Shown here in pieces: positions 21,192 to 29,504 of a DNA stretch of 64,000 nucleotides. Below the pieces are notes generated by a model. The model was given only the letters and a program-made list of their open reading frames with translations, was not told the origin of the DNA and ran no database searches. The DNA comes from Pseudomonadota bacterium (GTDB lineage Bacteria; Pseudomonadota; Gammaproteobacteria; Burkholderiales; Burkholderiaceae_C). The stretch's first letter is position 1. Each line of letters starts with the position of its first letter. The position numbers and the translations under genes are program-made. The stretch spans positions 103,699 through 167,698 of the forward strand of contig CAUJHQ010000029.1 in the NCBI GenBank assembly GCA_963204815.1, in the 5' to 3' direction.

Positions 21192-21917
21192 TCAGAAGCG
21201 GAAGCCCAGGCGCGCCGAGTACGACGTCGTCTTGCCGGTCTTGTCGCCTTCGGCCGTGATGTCGAACAGACCCAGGTTCAGATGCAGGCCGGCGAACACG
21301 CGCGCCTGCGTCGGGCTTTCGCTCTGCAGCGTGGTGGCGCCGTTCACCTTCGCCGACGTGCGCACCGCGCCGACACCGGCGTAGGGTGTGATGAACGGGA
21401 AGCCCTTCGAGATGGAGACGTCGAACGATGCGTTGCTCAGCGACAGCTGGTCGACGCCCGACAGCTTCGTCGCCGCCACGCGCAGGCCGACCGCCGGCGA
21501 CACCAGGCCGCCTTCGAGCAGCGCCCAGCGCAGTTCGACGCCGGCCAGCTTGGCGTCGACCTTCGGCAGCGTGGCGTAGGTGGCGCCGATGTCGATGCCG
21601 AACGGCAGGCCCTTGGCGATGCGGATGCCCGGCACCGGCACCGTGCCGGGGATGTCGGCGTTGCCGGCGGCCTTGCTCCAGAGGTCGGGGTACTGGGTGT
21701 TGGTGAAGGCGCTGGCGACGGCGATGTCGAAGCCGGCGACGCCGAGCGGCGCCGCCGAGGCCAGCTGCTTGTAGGACGTGGCCGCGCCGAGGTCCTTGGT
21801 GAACAGCGCGAACTCGGCCTGGCTCAGGTTGTTGAGCGTGTCGAAGTCGGTGGCCGAGGCGGCCAGCGGCGCGCCCAGCGCGGCCGCACAGGCGGCCAGG
21901 GTGGTGAGTGGCTTCAT
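21192..21917 (-). CDS. Hypothetical outer-membrane beta-barrel protein
   Basis: A 241-residue protein with a signal peptide cut near residue 23 ([10 protein letters not shown]). It has alternating hydrophobic strands and a terminal aromatic-ended strand (YSARLGFRF), the pattern recognised by the Bam machinery. Segments such as [17 protein letters not shown] and [20 protein letters not shown] are barrel-like. No named family is recognised. The [14 protein letters not shown] was chosen for the signal peptide, although the frame is open further upstream. It stands alone between pyrC and the glt operon. Confidence 0.7.
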   Translation of the reverse strand: MKPLTTLAACAAALGAPLAASATDFDTLNNLSQAEFALFTKDLGAATSYKQLASAAPLGVAGFDIAVASAFTNTQYPDLWSKAAGNADIPGTVPVPGIRIAKGLPFGIDIGATYATLPKVDAKLAGVELRWALLEGGLVSPAVGLRVAATKLSGVDQLSLSNASFDVSISKGFPFITPYAGVGAVRTSAKVNGATTLQSESPTQARVFAGLHLNLGLFDITAEGDKTGKTTSYSARLGFRF

Positions 21918-22074
21918 GGTCGACAACCGTGGGAGTGGCGAACGCGCCGATGCTAGGCGCGCCGGCCGGCGGCAGGCGTGACGAAGGGCAAATCGGGGTG
22001 GCCGCTGCCGCTCAGCGGCGTTGCGCGCGTGGCGGCGCTGCAACAGCCCGCCGGCGCGTCCGGGTGCCGGAGCG

Positions 22075-22809
22075 TCAGTGCTGGAGGATCTTGGAGAGAA
22101 AGTCCTTCGCGCGAGGCGTGCGCGCGTCGGCATTGCCGAAGAACTCGTCCTTCTTGCAGTCCTCGACGATCTTGCCGGCGTCCATGAAGATGACGCGGTG
22201 GCTCACCTTCTTCGCGAAGCCCATCTCGTGCGTGACGACCATCATCGTCATGCCCTCGTTGGCCAGCTGCACCATCACGTCCAGCACCTCGCCGACCATC
22301 TCGGGGTCGAGCGCCGAGGTCGGCTCGTCGAACAGCATCACGATCGGGTCCATCGACAGCGCGCGCGCGATCGCCACCCGCTGCTGCTGGCCGCCGGAAA
22401 GCTGGCCGGGGAACTTGTCCTTGTGGGCGATGAGGCCGACGCGGTCGAGCATCTTCAGCCCGCGCGTGGCGGCCTCTTCCTTGTTGCGGCCGAGCACCTT
22501 GATCTGCGCCAGCGTGAGGTTCTCGGTGACGCTCAGGTGGGGGAACAGCTCGAAGTGCTGGAACACCATGCCGACGCGGCTGCGCAGCTTGGGCAGGTCG
22601 GTCTTGGGGTCGCTGATGCTGATGCCGTCGACGACGATGTCGCCCTTCTGGAACGGCTCGAGCGCGTTGACGGTCTTGATCAGCGTGCTCTTGCCCGAGC
22701 CCGACGGCCCGCAGACGACGACGACCTCGCCCTTCTTGATGGTGGTGCTGCAGTCGGTGAGGACCTGGAAGCTCCCGTACCACTTGCTGACGTTCTTGAT
22801 CTCGATCAC
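22075..22809 (-). CDS. gltL: Glutamate/aspartate ABC transporter ATPase
   Basis: A 244-residue ATPase of the polar amino-acid uptake family. It has Walker [10 protein letters not shown] near residue 34, signature [13 protein letters not shown], Walker [14 protein letters not shown] and a switch histidine in VVTHEMGFA. It drives uptake with GltJ and GltK at the inner membrane. It is the last gene of gltI-J-K-L. A hairpin-forming gccgct/agcggc pair lies about 60 bases after the stop. Confidence 0.95.
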   Translation of the reverse strand: MIEIKNVSKWYGSFQVLTDCSTTIKKGEVVVVCGPSGSGKSTLIKTVNALEPFQKGDIVVDGISISDPKTDLPKLRSRVGMVFQHFELFPHLSVTENLTLAQIKVLGRNKEEAATRGLKMLDRVGLIAHKDKFPGQLSGGQQQRVAIARALSMDPIVMLFDEPTSALDPEMVGEVLDVMVQLANEGMTMMVVTHEMGFAKKVSHRVIFMDAGKIVEDCKKDEFFGNADARTPRAKDFLSKILQH

Positions 22810-22819
22810 AGCGGAGCTC

Positions 22820-23485
22820 CTACCGGATGATGGCGATCCTGGCCTGCAGTCGCTTGACCAGCATGCTCAGGCTGAAGCAGATGACGAAGTACACGACGGT
22901 GGCGACCAGGTAGGTCTCGACCGGCCGGTTGAAGTTCTTGCCGGCGATCTCGAAGCCCTTCAGCAGGTCGTAGGCGCCGATCGCGTAGACCAGGCTGGTG
23001 TCCTGGAACAGGATGATGGTCTGCGTCAGCAGCACCGGCAGCATGTTGCGGAAGGCCTGCGGCAGCACCACCAGCTGCATCGTCTGCCGGTACGTCATGC
23101 CCACGGCGTAACCGGCGTAGACCTGCCCCTTCGGCACGCTCTGGATGCCGGCGCGCATGATCTCGGAGTAGTACGCGGCCTCGAACAGCGTGAAGGTCAC
23201 GATGGCCGAGGTCTCGGCGCCCAGCGGCTTGCCCAGCAGCAGCGGGATCAGCAGGAAGAACCAAAGGATCACCATCACGAGCGGAATCGACCGCATCGTG
23301 TTGACGTAGGCCGCCGCCGGCGTCACGAGCCAGGGCTTGCCCGACAGCCGCATCAGCGCCAGCAGCGTGCCCAGCACGATGCCGCCGACCATCGCGATCA
23401 CCGTGAGCTGCAGCGAGAACAGCAGCCCCTTGAGGATGAAGCTGGAGACGACGCCCCAGCTCAGGAACCCGAAGTCCAGATTCAT
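22820..23485 (-). CDS. gltK: Glutamate/aspartate ABC transporter permease GltK
   Basis: A 221-residue inner-membrane permease with about five helices. It carries the HisM-type motifs [37 protein letters not shown] and the EAA-loop region [24 protein letters not shown] split across the middle. It pairs with GltJ, and its start follows the gltJ stop directly. Substrate choice (Glu/Asp) is inferred from the full operon pattern. Confidence 0.93.
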   Translation of the reverse strand: MNLDFGFLSWGVVSSFILKGLLFSLQLTVIAMVGGIVLGTLLALMRLSGKPWLVTPAAAYVNTMRSIPLVMVILWFFLLIPLLLGKPLGAETSAIVTFTLFEAAYYSEIMRAGIQSVPKGQVYAGYAVGMTYRQTMQLVVLPQAFRNMLPVLLTQTIILFQDTSLVYAIGAYDLLKGFEIAGKNFNRPVETYLVATVVYFVICFSLSMLVKRLQARIAIIR

Positions 23486-23486
23486 C

Positions 23487-24224
23487 TCAGTGGCCCCCGA
23501 TCATGCCGGGGACGCGCACGCGGTTCTCGATGAAGAGCGCGATGCGGTTGATGGCGAAGGCGGAGATGAAGTACAGGCCGGTGACGGCGAGGTACATCTC
23601 GACGTTGCGAGAGGTCTCCTCCCCCGCCTGCAGCGCGAACATCGTCAGCTCGGCGATGCTGACCGCAAAGGCCACCGACGAGTTCTTGATGATGTTCATG
23701 CTCTCGCTGGTGAGCGGCGGGATGACGATGCGGAACGCCATCGGCAGCAGCACGTAGCGGTAGGTCTGCGGCAGCGTGAGCCCCATCGCGAGGCCGGCGT
23801 AGCGCTGGCCTCGCGGCAGGCTCTGGATGCCGGCCTTCACCTGTTCGGAGATGCGCGCGCTGGTGAAGAAGCCGAGCGCGAAGACGACGAGCACGAAGCT
23901 CGGGAAAGCCTGCAGCGGCTTGAAGATGGCCGGCAGCACGTGGTACCAGAGGAAGATCTGCACCAGCAGCGGGATGTTGCGGAAGAGCTCCGTCCACGCG
24001 TTGCCGAACAGCACGAGCCGCTTGTCCGGCACCGTGCGCAGGATGCCCACGAGCGAACCCGCCAGCAGCGCGACGACGAGCGCCAGCACCGCCACCGACA
24101 GCGTCCAGCCCCAGGCCGACAGCAGCCAGTTCAGGTAGGTGATGTCGCCCCCGCTGCCGAAGCAGCTGGGGACCACGTCACCGCTCGTGGTCTCCTTGCA
24201 GAAGACCTGCCAGTCCCAGGCCAC
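23487..24224 (-). CDS. gltJ: Glutamate/aspartate ABC transporter permease GltJ
   Basis: A 245-residue permease with an N-terminal extracytoplasmic extension (MAWDWQVFCKETTSGDVVPS) and a cysteine-containing loop before the first helix, as in GltJ. It has TELFRNIPLLVQIFLWYHVL, SEQVKAGIQSLPRGQ and LPMAFRIVIPPLTSESMNI. The start is a GTG at 24224 that touches the arm of dispersed repeat copy D; no strong ribosome site lies before it. Confidence 0.92.
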   Translation of the reverse strand: MAWDWQVFCKETTSGDVVPSCFGSGGDITYLNWLLSAWGWTLSVAVLALVVALLAGSLVGILRTVPDKRLVLFGNAWTELFRNIPLLVQIFLWYHVLPAIFKPLQAFPSFVLVVFALGFFTSARISEQVKAGIQSLPRGQRYAGLAMGLTLPQTYRYVLLPMAFRIVIPPLTSESMNIIKNSSVAFAVSIAELTMFALQAGEETSRNVEMYLAVTGLYFISAFAINRIALFIENRVRVPGMIGGH

Positions 24225-24225
24225 C

Positions 24226-24298
24226 TCAGTACCGCCCGGCCGTTCCGAAGGTACTGAAGTCCCCCTCGGGGGGCAGCGAGCAACGCGAGCGCGGGGGT
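24226..24298 (+). repeat. Dispersed structured repeat, copy D (gltI-gltJ gap)
   Basis: Plus-strand order is arm tcagtacc (24226-24233), 16-base loop gcccggccgttccgaa (24234-24249), arm ggtactga (24250-24257), then ccccctcggggggcagcgag (24261-24280) and a gcgggggt tail ending near 24298. The arms are unlike those of copies A-C but perfectly paired, and the core and tail are shared. It lies against transcription and fills most of the 87-base gap between gltI and gltJ. Confidence 0.87.
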
Positions 24299-24311
24299 GC
24301 CATGTCCGCGC

Positions 24312-25202
24312 TTACTTCTTTGCGTACTCTTCGACCGGCTTGTCGTTCGGGCTTGCCCAGGCTGCCTTGGTGGCGTCGCTGAGGGGCAGGCCGACCTTCG
24401 TGTTCGACGGCGGGATCGGCTGCATGAACCACTTGTCGTAGAGCTTGGCGATCTCGCCCGACTTCATCATCGCGACGATGCTCTCGTCGACCGCCTTCTT
24501 GAAGGCCGGGTCGTCCTTGCGAATCATGATGGCGATCGGCTCGACCGACAGCACTTCGCCGACGATCCTGAAGTCGGCCGGGTTCTTGGCCTTGGCGATG
24601 TTGCCGGCGAGGATCTGGCCGTCCATCACGAAGGCGTCGGCGCGGCCGGACTCCATCAGCAGGAAGCTGTCGGCGTGGTCCTTGCCGAACACTTCCTCGA
24701 AGTTCACGTTGGCGGCGCGCTCGTGCTTGCGCAGCAGCTGCACGCTGGTGGTGCCGGTGGTGGTGGCGACCTTCTTGCCGGCCAGCTGGGCGATCGACGT
24801 GATGCCCGAGGAGGCCTTCACCGCGATGCGCACTTCCTCGACGTAGGTGGTGACCGCGAACGACACGTCCTTCTGGCGCGTGGCGTTGTTGGTGGTGGAG
24901 CCGCATTCGATGTCGACGGTACCGTTCTGCACCAGCGGGATGCGGTTCTGCGAGGTCACCGGCTGGTACTTCACATCGAGCTTGGGCAGCGCCAGCTTCT
25001 TCTGCACGTCGGCCAGCACGCGCTGGCAGATCTCGACGTGGAAACCGGCGAACTTGCCGTCGCCGAGCGTGTACGACAGCGCGCCGGAGGATTCGCGCAC
25101 CCCCATCGTGGCGGCGCCGGAGGACTTGATCTTGGCCAACGTGTCGGCTTGCGCGATGCCGGCAGCCAGCAGCGCGGCCGCGACGAGCAGGGACTTCTTC
25201 AT
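24312..25202 (-). CDS. gltI: Glutamate/aspartate periplasmic binding protein GltI
   Basis: A 296-residue SBP family 3 protein that captures the amino acid in the periplasm. A signal peptide MKKSLLVAAALLAAGIAQA is followed by TLAKIKSSGAATMGVRESSG, GFHVEICQRVLADV, IECGSTTNNATRQKDVSFA and ESGRADAFVMDGQILAGN, close to E. coli GltI. It heads the operon; the 155 bases before it up to the LysR gene should hold the promoter. The LysR gene lies upstream on the same strand. Confidence 0.95.
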   Translation of the reverse strand: MKKSLLVAAALLAAGIAQADTLAKIKSSGAATMGVRESSGALSYTLGDGKFAGFHVEICQRVLADVQKKLALPKLDVKYQPVTSQNRIPLVQNGTVDIECGSTTNNATRQKDVSFAVTTYVEEVRIAVKASSGITSIAQLAGKKVATTTGTTSVQLLRKHERAANVNFEEVFGKDHADSFLLMESGRADAFVMDGQILAGNIAKAKNPADFRIVGEVLSVEPIAIMIRKDDPAFKKAVDESIVAMMKSGEIAKLYDKWFMQPIPPSNTKVGLPLSDATKAAWASPNDKPVEEYAKK

Positions 25203-25357
25203 GGTGACTCCTGGGAACGGTCTTCGACGGAAAGGACCGGGGTTCAGCGAACAGCCGCGCATTCTAGGGAGCGCCCCAGCCGCCGACCCGCGTGAAAGCC
25301 CGCGCGTTTTTCGCCTTTGCACGAATCGGGCCATGCAGGGATTGCATGACCGGCCGC

Positions 25358-26278
25358 CTACCCCTGGCGCTGGCGAAGGAAGTCCCAGACCGCCTGCGCC
25401 GCCGGCTTGGCATGGCGCGCCACCTCGGGGCGCTCGCGGTAGATGCGCACCTCCATCGTCAGCTCGAAGCTGCCGGAGGGTGCGGCCGGCACGAGCCGAC
25501 GCGCCTTCAGTTCCTTGCCCACCGAGCTCACCGGCAGGAAGGCCAGGCCGTGGCCTTCGAGCGCCATCGCCTTCAGTCCTTCGGCCATGTCGGTCTCGTA
25601 GATCGGGTCCAGCGCGGCGGGTTGCGGCGCTTCCTTCAGGATGACCTCGACCAGGCGCGCCATGTACGCGCCGCTGGCGTAGCTGAGGAACGGCACGCGC
25701 ACGCCCAGGCGGCCGGGCAGGCGGAACATCGGCTGGCCGTCGGCGTCGGCCTTGGCGTACGGCGCCAGCGTCTCGCGGCCGAGCGTCAGCATCTCGTAGC
25801 GGTCGCTCGACAGCTGCAGCGGCTGCGCCGCGTGGTGGTAGGCGATCAGCAGGTCGCAGCCGCCTTCGGTGAGGCGCAGCACGGCGTCGTGCACGTTCAG
25901 CGCCGTGAGCCGGCTCTTCAGGTCGGGAAAGCGCTGGCGCAGGTCCATCAACCAGTGCGGGAAGAACGTGAACGCCAGCGTGTGCGGCACGGCGAACTCG
26001 ATCATGTCCTGCCCCGCGGCCTGGTGGCTGCGCATCATGTTGCGCGTGGCCTGCAGCGCGCCCAGGATTTCCAGCGCCTGCGCGTGGAAGGTTTCGCCGG
26101 CGGGCGTGAGCCGGGTCGGGTACGAGCTGCGGTCGACGAGGTCGATGCCGGTCCAGGCCTCCAGCGCCTGGATGCGACGGCTGAAGGCCGGCTGCGTGAC
26201 ATGGCGCAGCTGCGCGCTGCGCGAGAAGCTGCGCGTCTCGGCGAGGCTCACGAAGTCTTCGAGCCACTTGGTGTCCAT
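25358..26278 (-). CDS. LysR-family regulator, HypT-like subgroup
   Basis: A 306-residue LysR regulator. The N-terminal winged helix (residues 1-65) reads TKWLEDFVSLAETRSFSRSA and HVTQPAFSRRIQALE. The effector domain has FAVPHTLAFTFFPHWL and YASGAYMARLVEVIL. The pattern (TKWL..DF, SQPAFSRRI, and SYMGRL-like motif) is nearest to E. coli HypT/YjiE, a hypochlorite sensor, but it may instead control the glt operon just downstream. Neither role is shown by the sequence. It diverges from the SARP-like gene with 56 bases between. Confidence 0.88.
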   Translation of the reverse strand: MDTKWLEDFVSLAETRSFSRSAQLRHVTQPAFSRRIQALEAWTGIDLVDRSSYPTRLTPAGETFHAQALEILGALQATRNMMRSHQAAGQDMIEFAVPHTLAFTFFPHWLMDLRQRFPDLKSRLTALNVHDAVLRLTEGGCDLLIAYHHAAQPLQLSSDRYEMLTLGRETLAPYAKADADGQPMFRLPGRLGVRVPFLSYASGAYMARLVEVILKEAPQPAALDPIYETDMAEGLKAMALEGHGLAFLPVSSVGKELKARRLVPAAPSGSFELTMEVRIYRERPEVARHAKPAAQAVWDFLRQRQG

Positions 26279-26334
26279 GCGGGCCAGTGTATCGACGGCC
26301 CCGCGGCCGCCGCCATGGGATCATCCTGGGCGCC

Positions 26335-29247
26335 ATGCCCGACCACCCGCCCCCGCCCCGGCTGCTGCTGCTCGGACCCGCGGTCTGGTGCGACGCGCAG
26401 ACGCGCGTGCCGGTGCCGGCCGAACGCCACTGGCAGCTGCTGGCCTGGCTGGCGCACCGCGGCGACGCCGCCGGCCGCGAGCAGGTCGCCACCCTGTTCT
26501 GGCCCGGCCACGGCGCCGAAGCGGCGCGCCGCAACCTGCGCAAGGTGCTGCACCGGCTGCGCGAGCACGCCGCGCTGCCGCCGCTGGACGAGACCGGCGG
26601 GCAGCTGCGCTGGCCGGTCGGCTGCGACGTGCGCGACTTCGACGCGGCGCTCGACCGCGGCGACACCGAAGCCGCGATCGCGCTGTGGCGCGGCGACCCG
26701 TGGAGCGGCCTCGGCGCCGAGTCGCAGGGGGCGCTCGGCGAGTGGCTCGCCTACGAACGCACGCGGCTGCGCACGCGCTGGCGCGGCGCGGCCCTGCAGG
26801 CGGCCGAGGACGCGCTGCGCGCCGGCGACGGCCCGCGCGCCGCGCCGCTGGCGCAGCGCCTGCTGGACGCCGATGCACTCGACGAAGCGGCACTGCGGCT
26901 GCGGCTGCGCGCGCTGCAGGCGCTGGGCCGCCGCCACGACGCCGAGGCCGCCTACGCGCTGTTCGCGCGCCAGCTGGCGGAGACGCTCGGCCTCGAGCCC
27001 GCGGCCGAGACGCAGCACCTGCTCGACACGCCGGAGGCGGCGGCGGCGGCGCCCGCGCCGCGTGACGACGCGGCCTTCGTCGGCCGCCGCCAGGAGCAGC
27101 GCGAACTGGCCGCGCTGGTGGCGCAGCCGGGCTGTCGCTGGGTCACCATCGTCGGTGCCGGCGGCACCGGCAAGACCACGCTGCTGCGGCACGCGCTGCC
27201 CGAGCTCGCGTCCATCGCCGGTGTCGACCCGCTGTGGGTGTCGTTCGAGGACGTTCCCTCCCCCGCCGCGGCGGCCCAGCGGCTGGCCGAAGCGCTGGGC
27301 CTGCGCGTGGCACCGCAGGGCGACGCGCTGGCCGGCGTGGCGGCGCAGCTCGCCGACCGCCGCCTGCTGCTGGCGCTGGACAACCTGGAGCACCTGGCCG
27401 ACACCGCGCGCGCACTCGCCGCGGCGCTGGCGGCCGGCCCCGGCGTGCGCGTGGTCGTCACCTCGCGCATGCGGCTGGGCGTGCCCGACGAATGGCTGCT
27501 GCCGCTGCAGGGCCTGCCCTGGCCCGGCCCGGAGGACGCCGACCGCGCCGAGTCCTTCGACGCGGTGCGCCTGTTCAACGCCCGCGCGCGGCGGCACCGA
27601 CCGAGTTTCAACGCCGCCGCCGAACGCCTTGCGGTGGCGCAGTTGTGTGCGGCGGTCGAAGGCCTGCCGCTGGCCCTGGCGATGGCGGCCGCCTGGACCC
27701 GCCAGTTCGCGGTGGCCGACCTCGTGGCCGAGCTGCAGCGCGGCGCGGTCGACGTGCTGCAGACCGCCGAGCCCGGCGTGACGCCGCGCCAGGCCAGCAT
27801 CGAAGCCTGCCTGGACCACTCCTGGCAGCTGCTGGTGCCGGCCGAGCGCCAGGTGCTGGCGCGGCTCACCGTCTTCGCGGGCAGCTTCACCGCCGAATCG
27901 GCAAGGCTGGTGGCCGGCGCCACGCTGCCGCTGCTGGCCGCGCTGCTGGACAAGTCGCTCGTGCAGCGCACGCCGGACGACACGCGCCGCCTGGCCCTGC
28001 ATCCATTGACGTCCGACTTCGTGCGCCGCCGTGCCACGGTCGACGAACTGGACGCGGCGCGGCGCGCGCACGCCGGCTTCTTCCTGCAGCAGCTCTCGCA
28101 CATGCCGCCCGCCGAGCGGCCGGCCGAGCGGGCGGCGTTCTTCGACGCCGCCGAGGCCGACGCCGGCAACCTGATGCAGGCCTGGCAGCACGCCTGCGTG
28201 CACGGCCCGGCGGACGGGCTGGCCGCCGCCACGGTCGGCTTCTTCAGCCACCTGTTCGCGCAAGGCCGTTTCGCCACCGGCCTGGCGGCGCTGCGCGCGG
28301 CCGAGCCGGCGCTGGCCGGGCAGCCGCTCGCGCTGGCGCGGCTGCGCAGCACGCAGGCGCTGATGGCGCGCAGCACGGCCGATCTCACGTTCGCGCACGA
28401 GGCGCTGCGCGCGGCGCTGCCGGTGGCGCGCCGCCACCGCGATGGCAAAGTGGTTCGCGCCTGCCTGAGCGCACTGGCCGACGTGCTGATGCTGCTCGGC
28501 CGCGCGACCGAGTCGCGAAGCGCCACGCGCGAGATGCAGCGCCTGGCCGAACGCGACGGCGACCGCAACGTCGTCGCGATCGCGCTGATGTCGCTGTCCA
28601 TCATCGACAACGACGCCGGGCGCCATGCCGCGGCGCTGGCGGCCCTGCGACGCGCGCACGCCATCGTCGAGGAACTCGGCCAGTCGCAGGCCAGCGTGAT
28701 GCAGCAGATCGGCACCACGTTGCGCCTGGCGGGCCAGCCGCAGCGGGCCGTCGACGAGCTTGGCGCCTTCCTGGCGGGTCACGGGCACGAGACGCCGGCG
28801 CACTGGCGCGCCGCGTTGCTCTACCCGATGGCGGAAGCCGAGCTCGAGCTCGGCGAGGTCGACGCCGCGGCGGCCCGCGTCGCCGAGGCGCGGGCGGCGC
28901 ATGCCGAGGGCCACTGGCCCGTGCTCGATATCGCGCTGGCGCTGCTGGGCAGCCGCATCGACCTCGCGCGCGGCCGCGTCGAGGCCGCCCGCGCCGGCCT
29001 GCAACAGGCCGCCGCCGGCGTGCGGCGCGTGGACACGCGGCCCTTGCAGCACACGCTGGCGCTCAACGCCGGGCTGTGGCTGCGCGCCGCCGGCCAGGTG
29101 GACGCCGCGCACGAGCTGCTGTCGGCCCTGCTGGCGCAGCCGAACCTGGCCACGCCGCTGCGGCGCGAAGCGCGCTCGCTCGGCGCCCGGCCGGCCGCCG
29201 ATGCGCCGCCGCTGATGCCCCTGCTGGAACGCCTGCTGCCCTTCTGA
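26335..29247 (+). CDS. SARP/AfsR-like STAND regulator (winged helix, BTAD, NB-ARC-type ATPase, TPR)
   Basis: A 970-residue regulator. Residues 1-85 resemble the winged-helix domain of SARP proteins (QLLAWLAHRGDAAGREQVA, NLRKVLHRLREH). Residues about 90-235 form the BTAD helical domain (EAALRLRLRALQALGRRHDA, LAETLGLEPAAET). Residues about 240-520 are an AAA/NB-ARC-type ATPase with Walker A GAGGTGKTT near 275, LLLALDNLEHL as Walker B and VVVTSRMRL. The rest is TPR-like helices. Such STAND proteins switch on ATP and ligand binding. It precedes a small gene and two RCC1 lipoprotein genes on the same strand, so it may regulate them; that is inference. The start is the ATG before PDHPPPPRLLLLG. Confidence 0.85.
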   Translation: MPDHPPPPRLLLLGPAVWCDAQTRVPVPAERHWQLLAWLAHRGDAAGREQVATLFWPGHGAEAARRNLRKVLHRLREHAALPPLDETGGQLRWPVGCDVRDFDAALDRGDTEAAIALWRGDPWSGLGAESQGALGEWLAYERTRLRTRWRGAALQAAEDALRAGDGPRAAPLAQRLLDADALDEAALRLRLRALQALGRRHDAEAAYALFARQLAETLGLEPAAETQHLLDTPEAAAAAPAPRDDAAFVGRRQEQRELAALVAQPGCRWVTIVGAGGTGKTTLLRHALPELASIAGVDPLWVSFEDVPSPAAAAQRLAEALGLRVAPQGDALAGVAAQLADRRLLLALDNLEHLADTARALAAALAAGPGVRVVVTSRMRLGVPDEWLLPLQGLPWPGPEDADRAESFDAVRLFNARARRHRPSFNAAAERLAVAQLCAAVEGLPLALAMAAAWTRQFAVADLVAELQRGAVDVLQTAEPGVTPRQASIEACLDHSWQLLVPAERQVLARLTVFAGSFTAESARLVAGATLPLLAALLDKSLVQRTPDDTRRLALHPLTSDFVRRRATVDELDAARRAHAGFFLQQLSHMPPAERPAERAAFFDAAEADAGNLMQAWQHACVHGPADGLAAATVGFFSHLFAQGRFATGLAALRAAEPALAGQPLALARLRSTQALMARSTADLTFAHEALRAALPVARRHRDGKVVRACLSALADVLMLLGRATESRSATREMQRLAERDGDRNVVAIALMSLSIIDNDAGRHAAALAALRRAHAIVEELGQSQASVMQQIGTTLRLAGQPQRAVDELGAFLAGHGHETPAHWRAALLYPMAEAELELGEVDAAAARVAEARAAHAEGHWPVLDIALALLGSRIDLARGRVEAARAGLQQAAAGVRRVDTRPLQHTLALNAGLWLRAAGQVDAAHELLSALLAQPNLATPLRREARSLGARPAADAPPLMPLLERLLPF

Positions 29248-29297
29248 CCCCGGCCGCGGAACGCCCGCGGAACGCCCCGCTCCCTAGGCTGCGCCGC

Positions 29298-29504
29298 ATG
29301 CCTGGGAACCGCCCCCCGAAGCCCGCCGCCACCGAGCCCCACGTCTACCTCGTGCGCGTCTGGGGCGACCGTGCGCCGGAGGTGCGCGGCTTCGTGCGCG
29401 ACCTGCAGCACGGCACCACCACGCGCTTCGCGCGGCGGGCCGAACTGCTGCAGCTGCTGGCGCCCCCGGCCGACCCCGAAACCGATGAGGGAGCCTCCCG
29501 ATGA
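29298..29504 (+). CDS. Hypothetical small soluble protein
   Basis: A 68-residue protein starting MPGNRPPKPAATEPHVYLVRV. It has a short beta-rich core (HVYLVRVWGDRAPEVRGFV, then TTRFARRAELLQLL) that resembles small proteins I have seen beside regulators and lipoproteins, but no function is assigned. Its stop overlaps the start of the next gene as ATGA, which supports real translation and coupling to the lipoprotein gene. It lies 50 bases after the SARP-like gene. Confidence 0.65.
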   Translation: MPGNRPPKPAATEPHVYLVRVWGDRAPEVRGFVRDLQHGTTTRFARRAELLQLLAPPADPETDEGASR

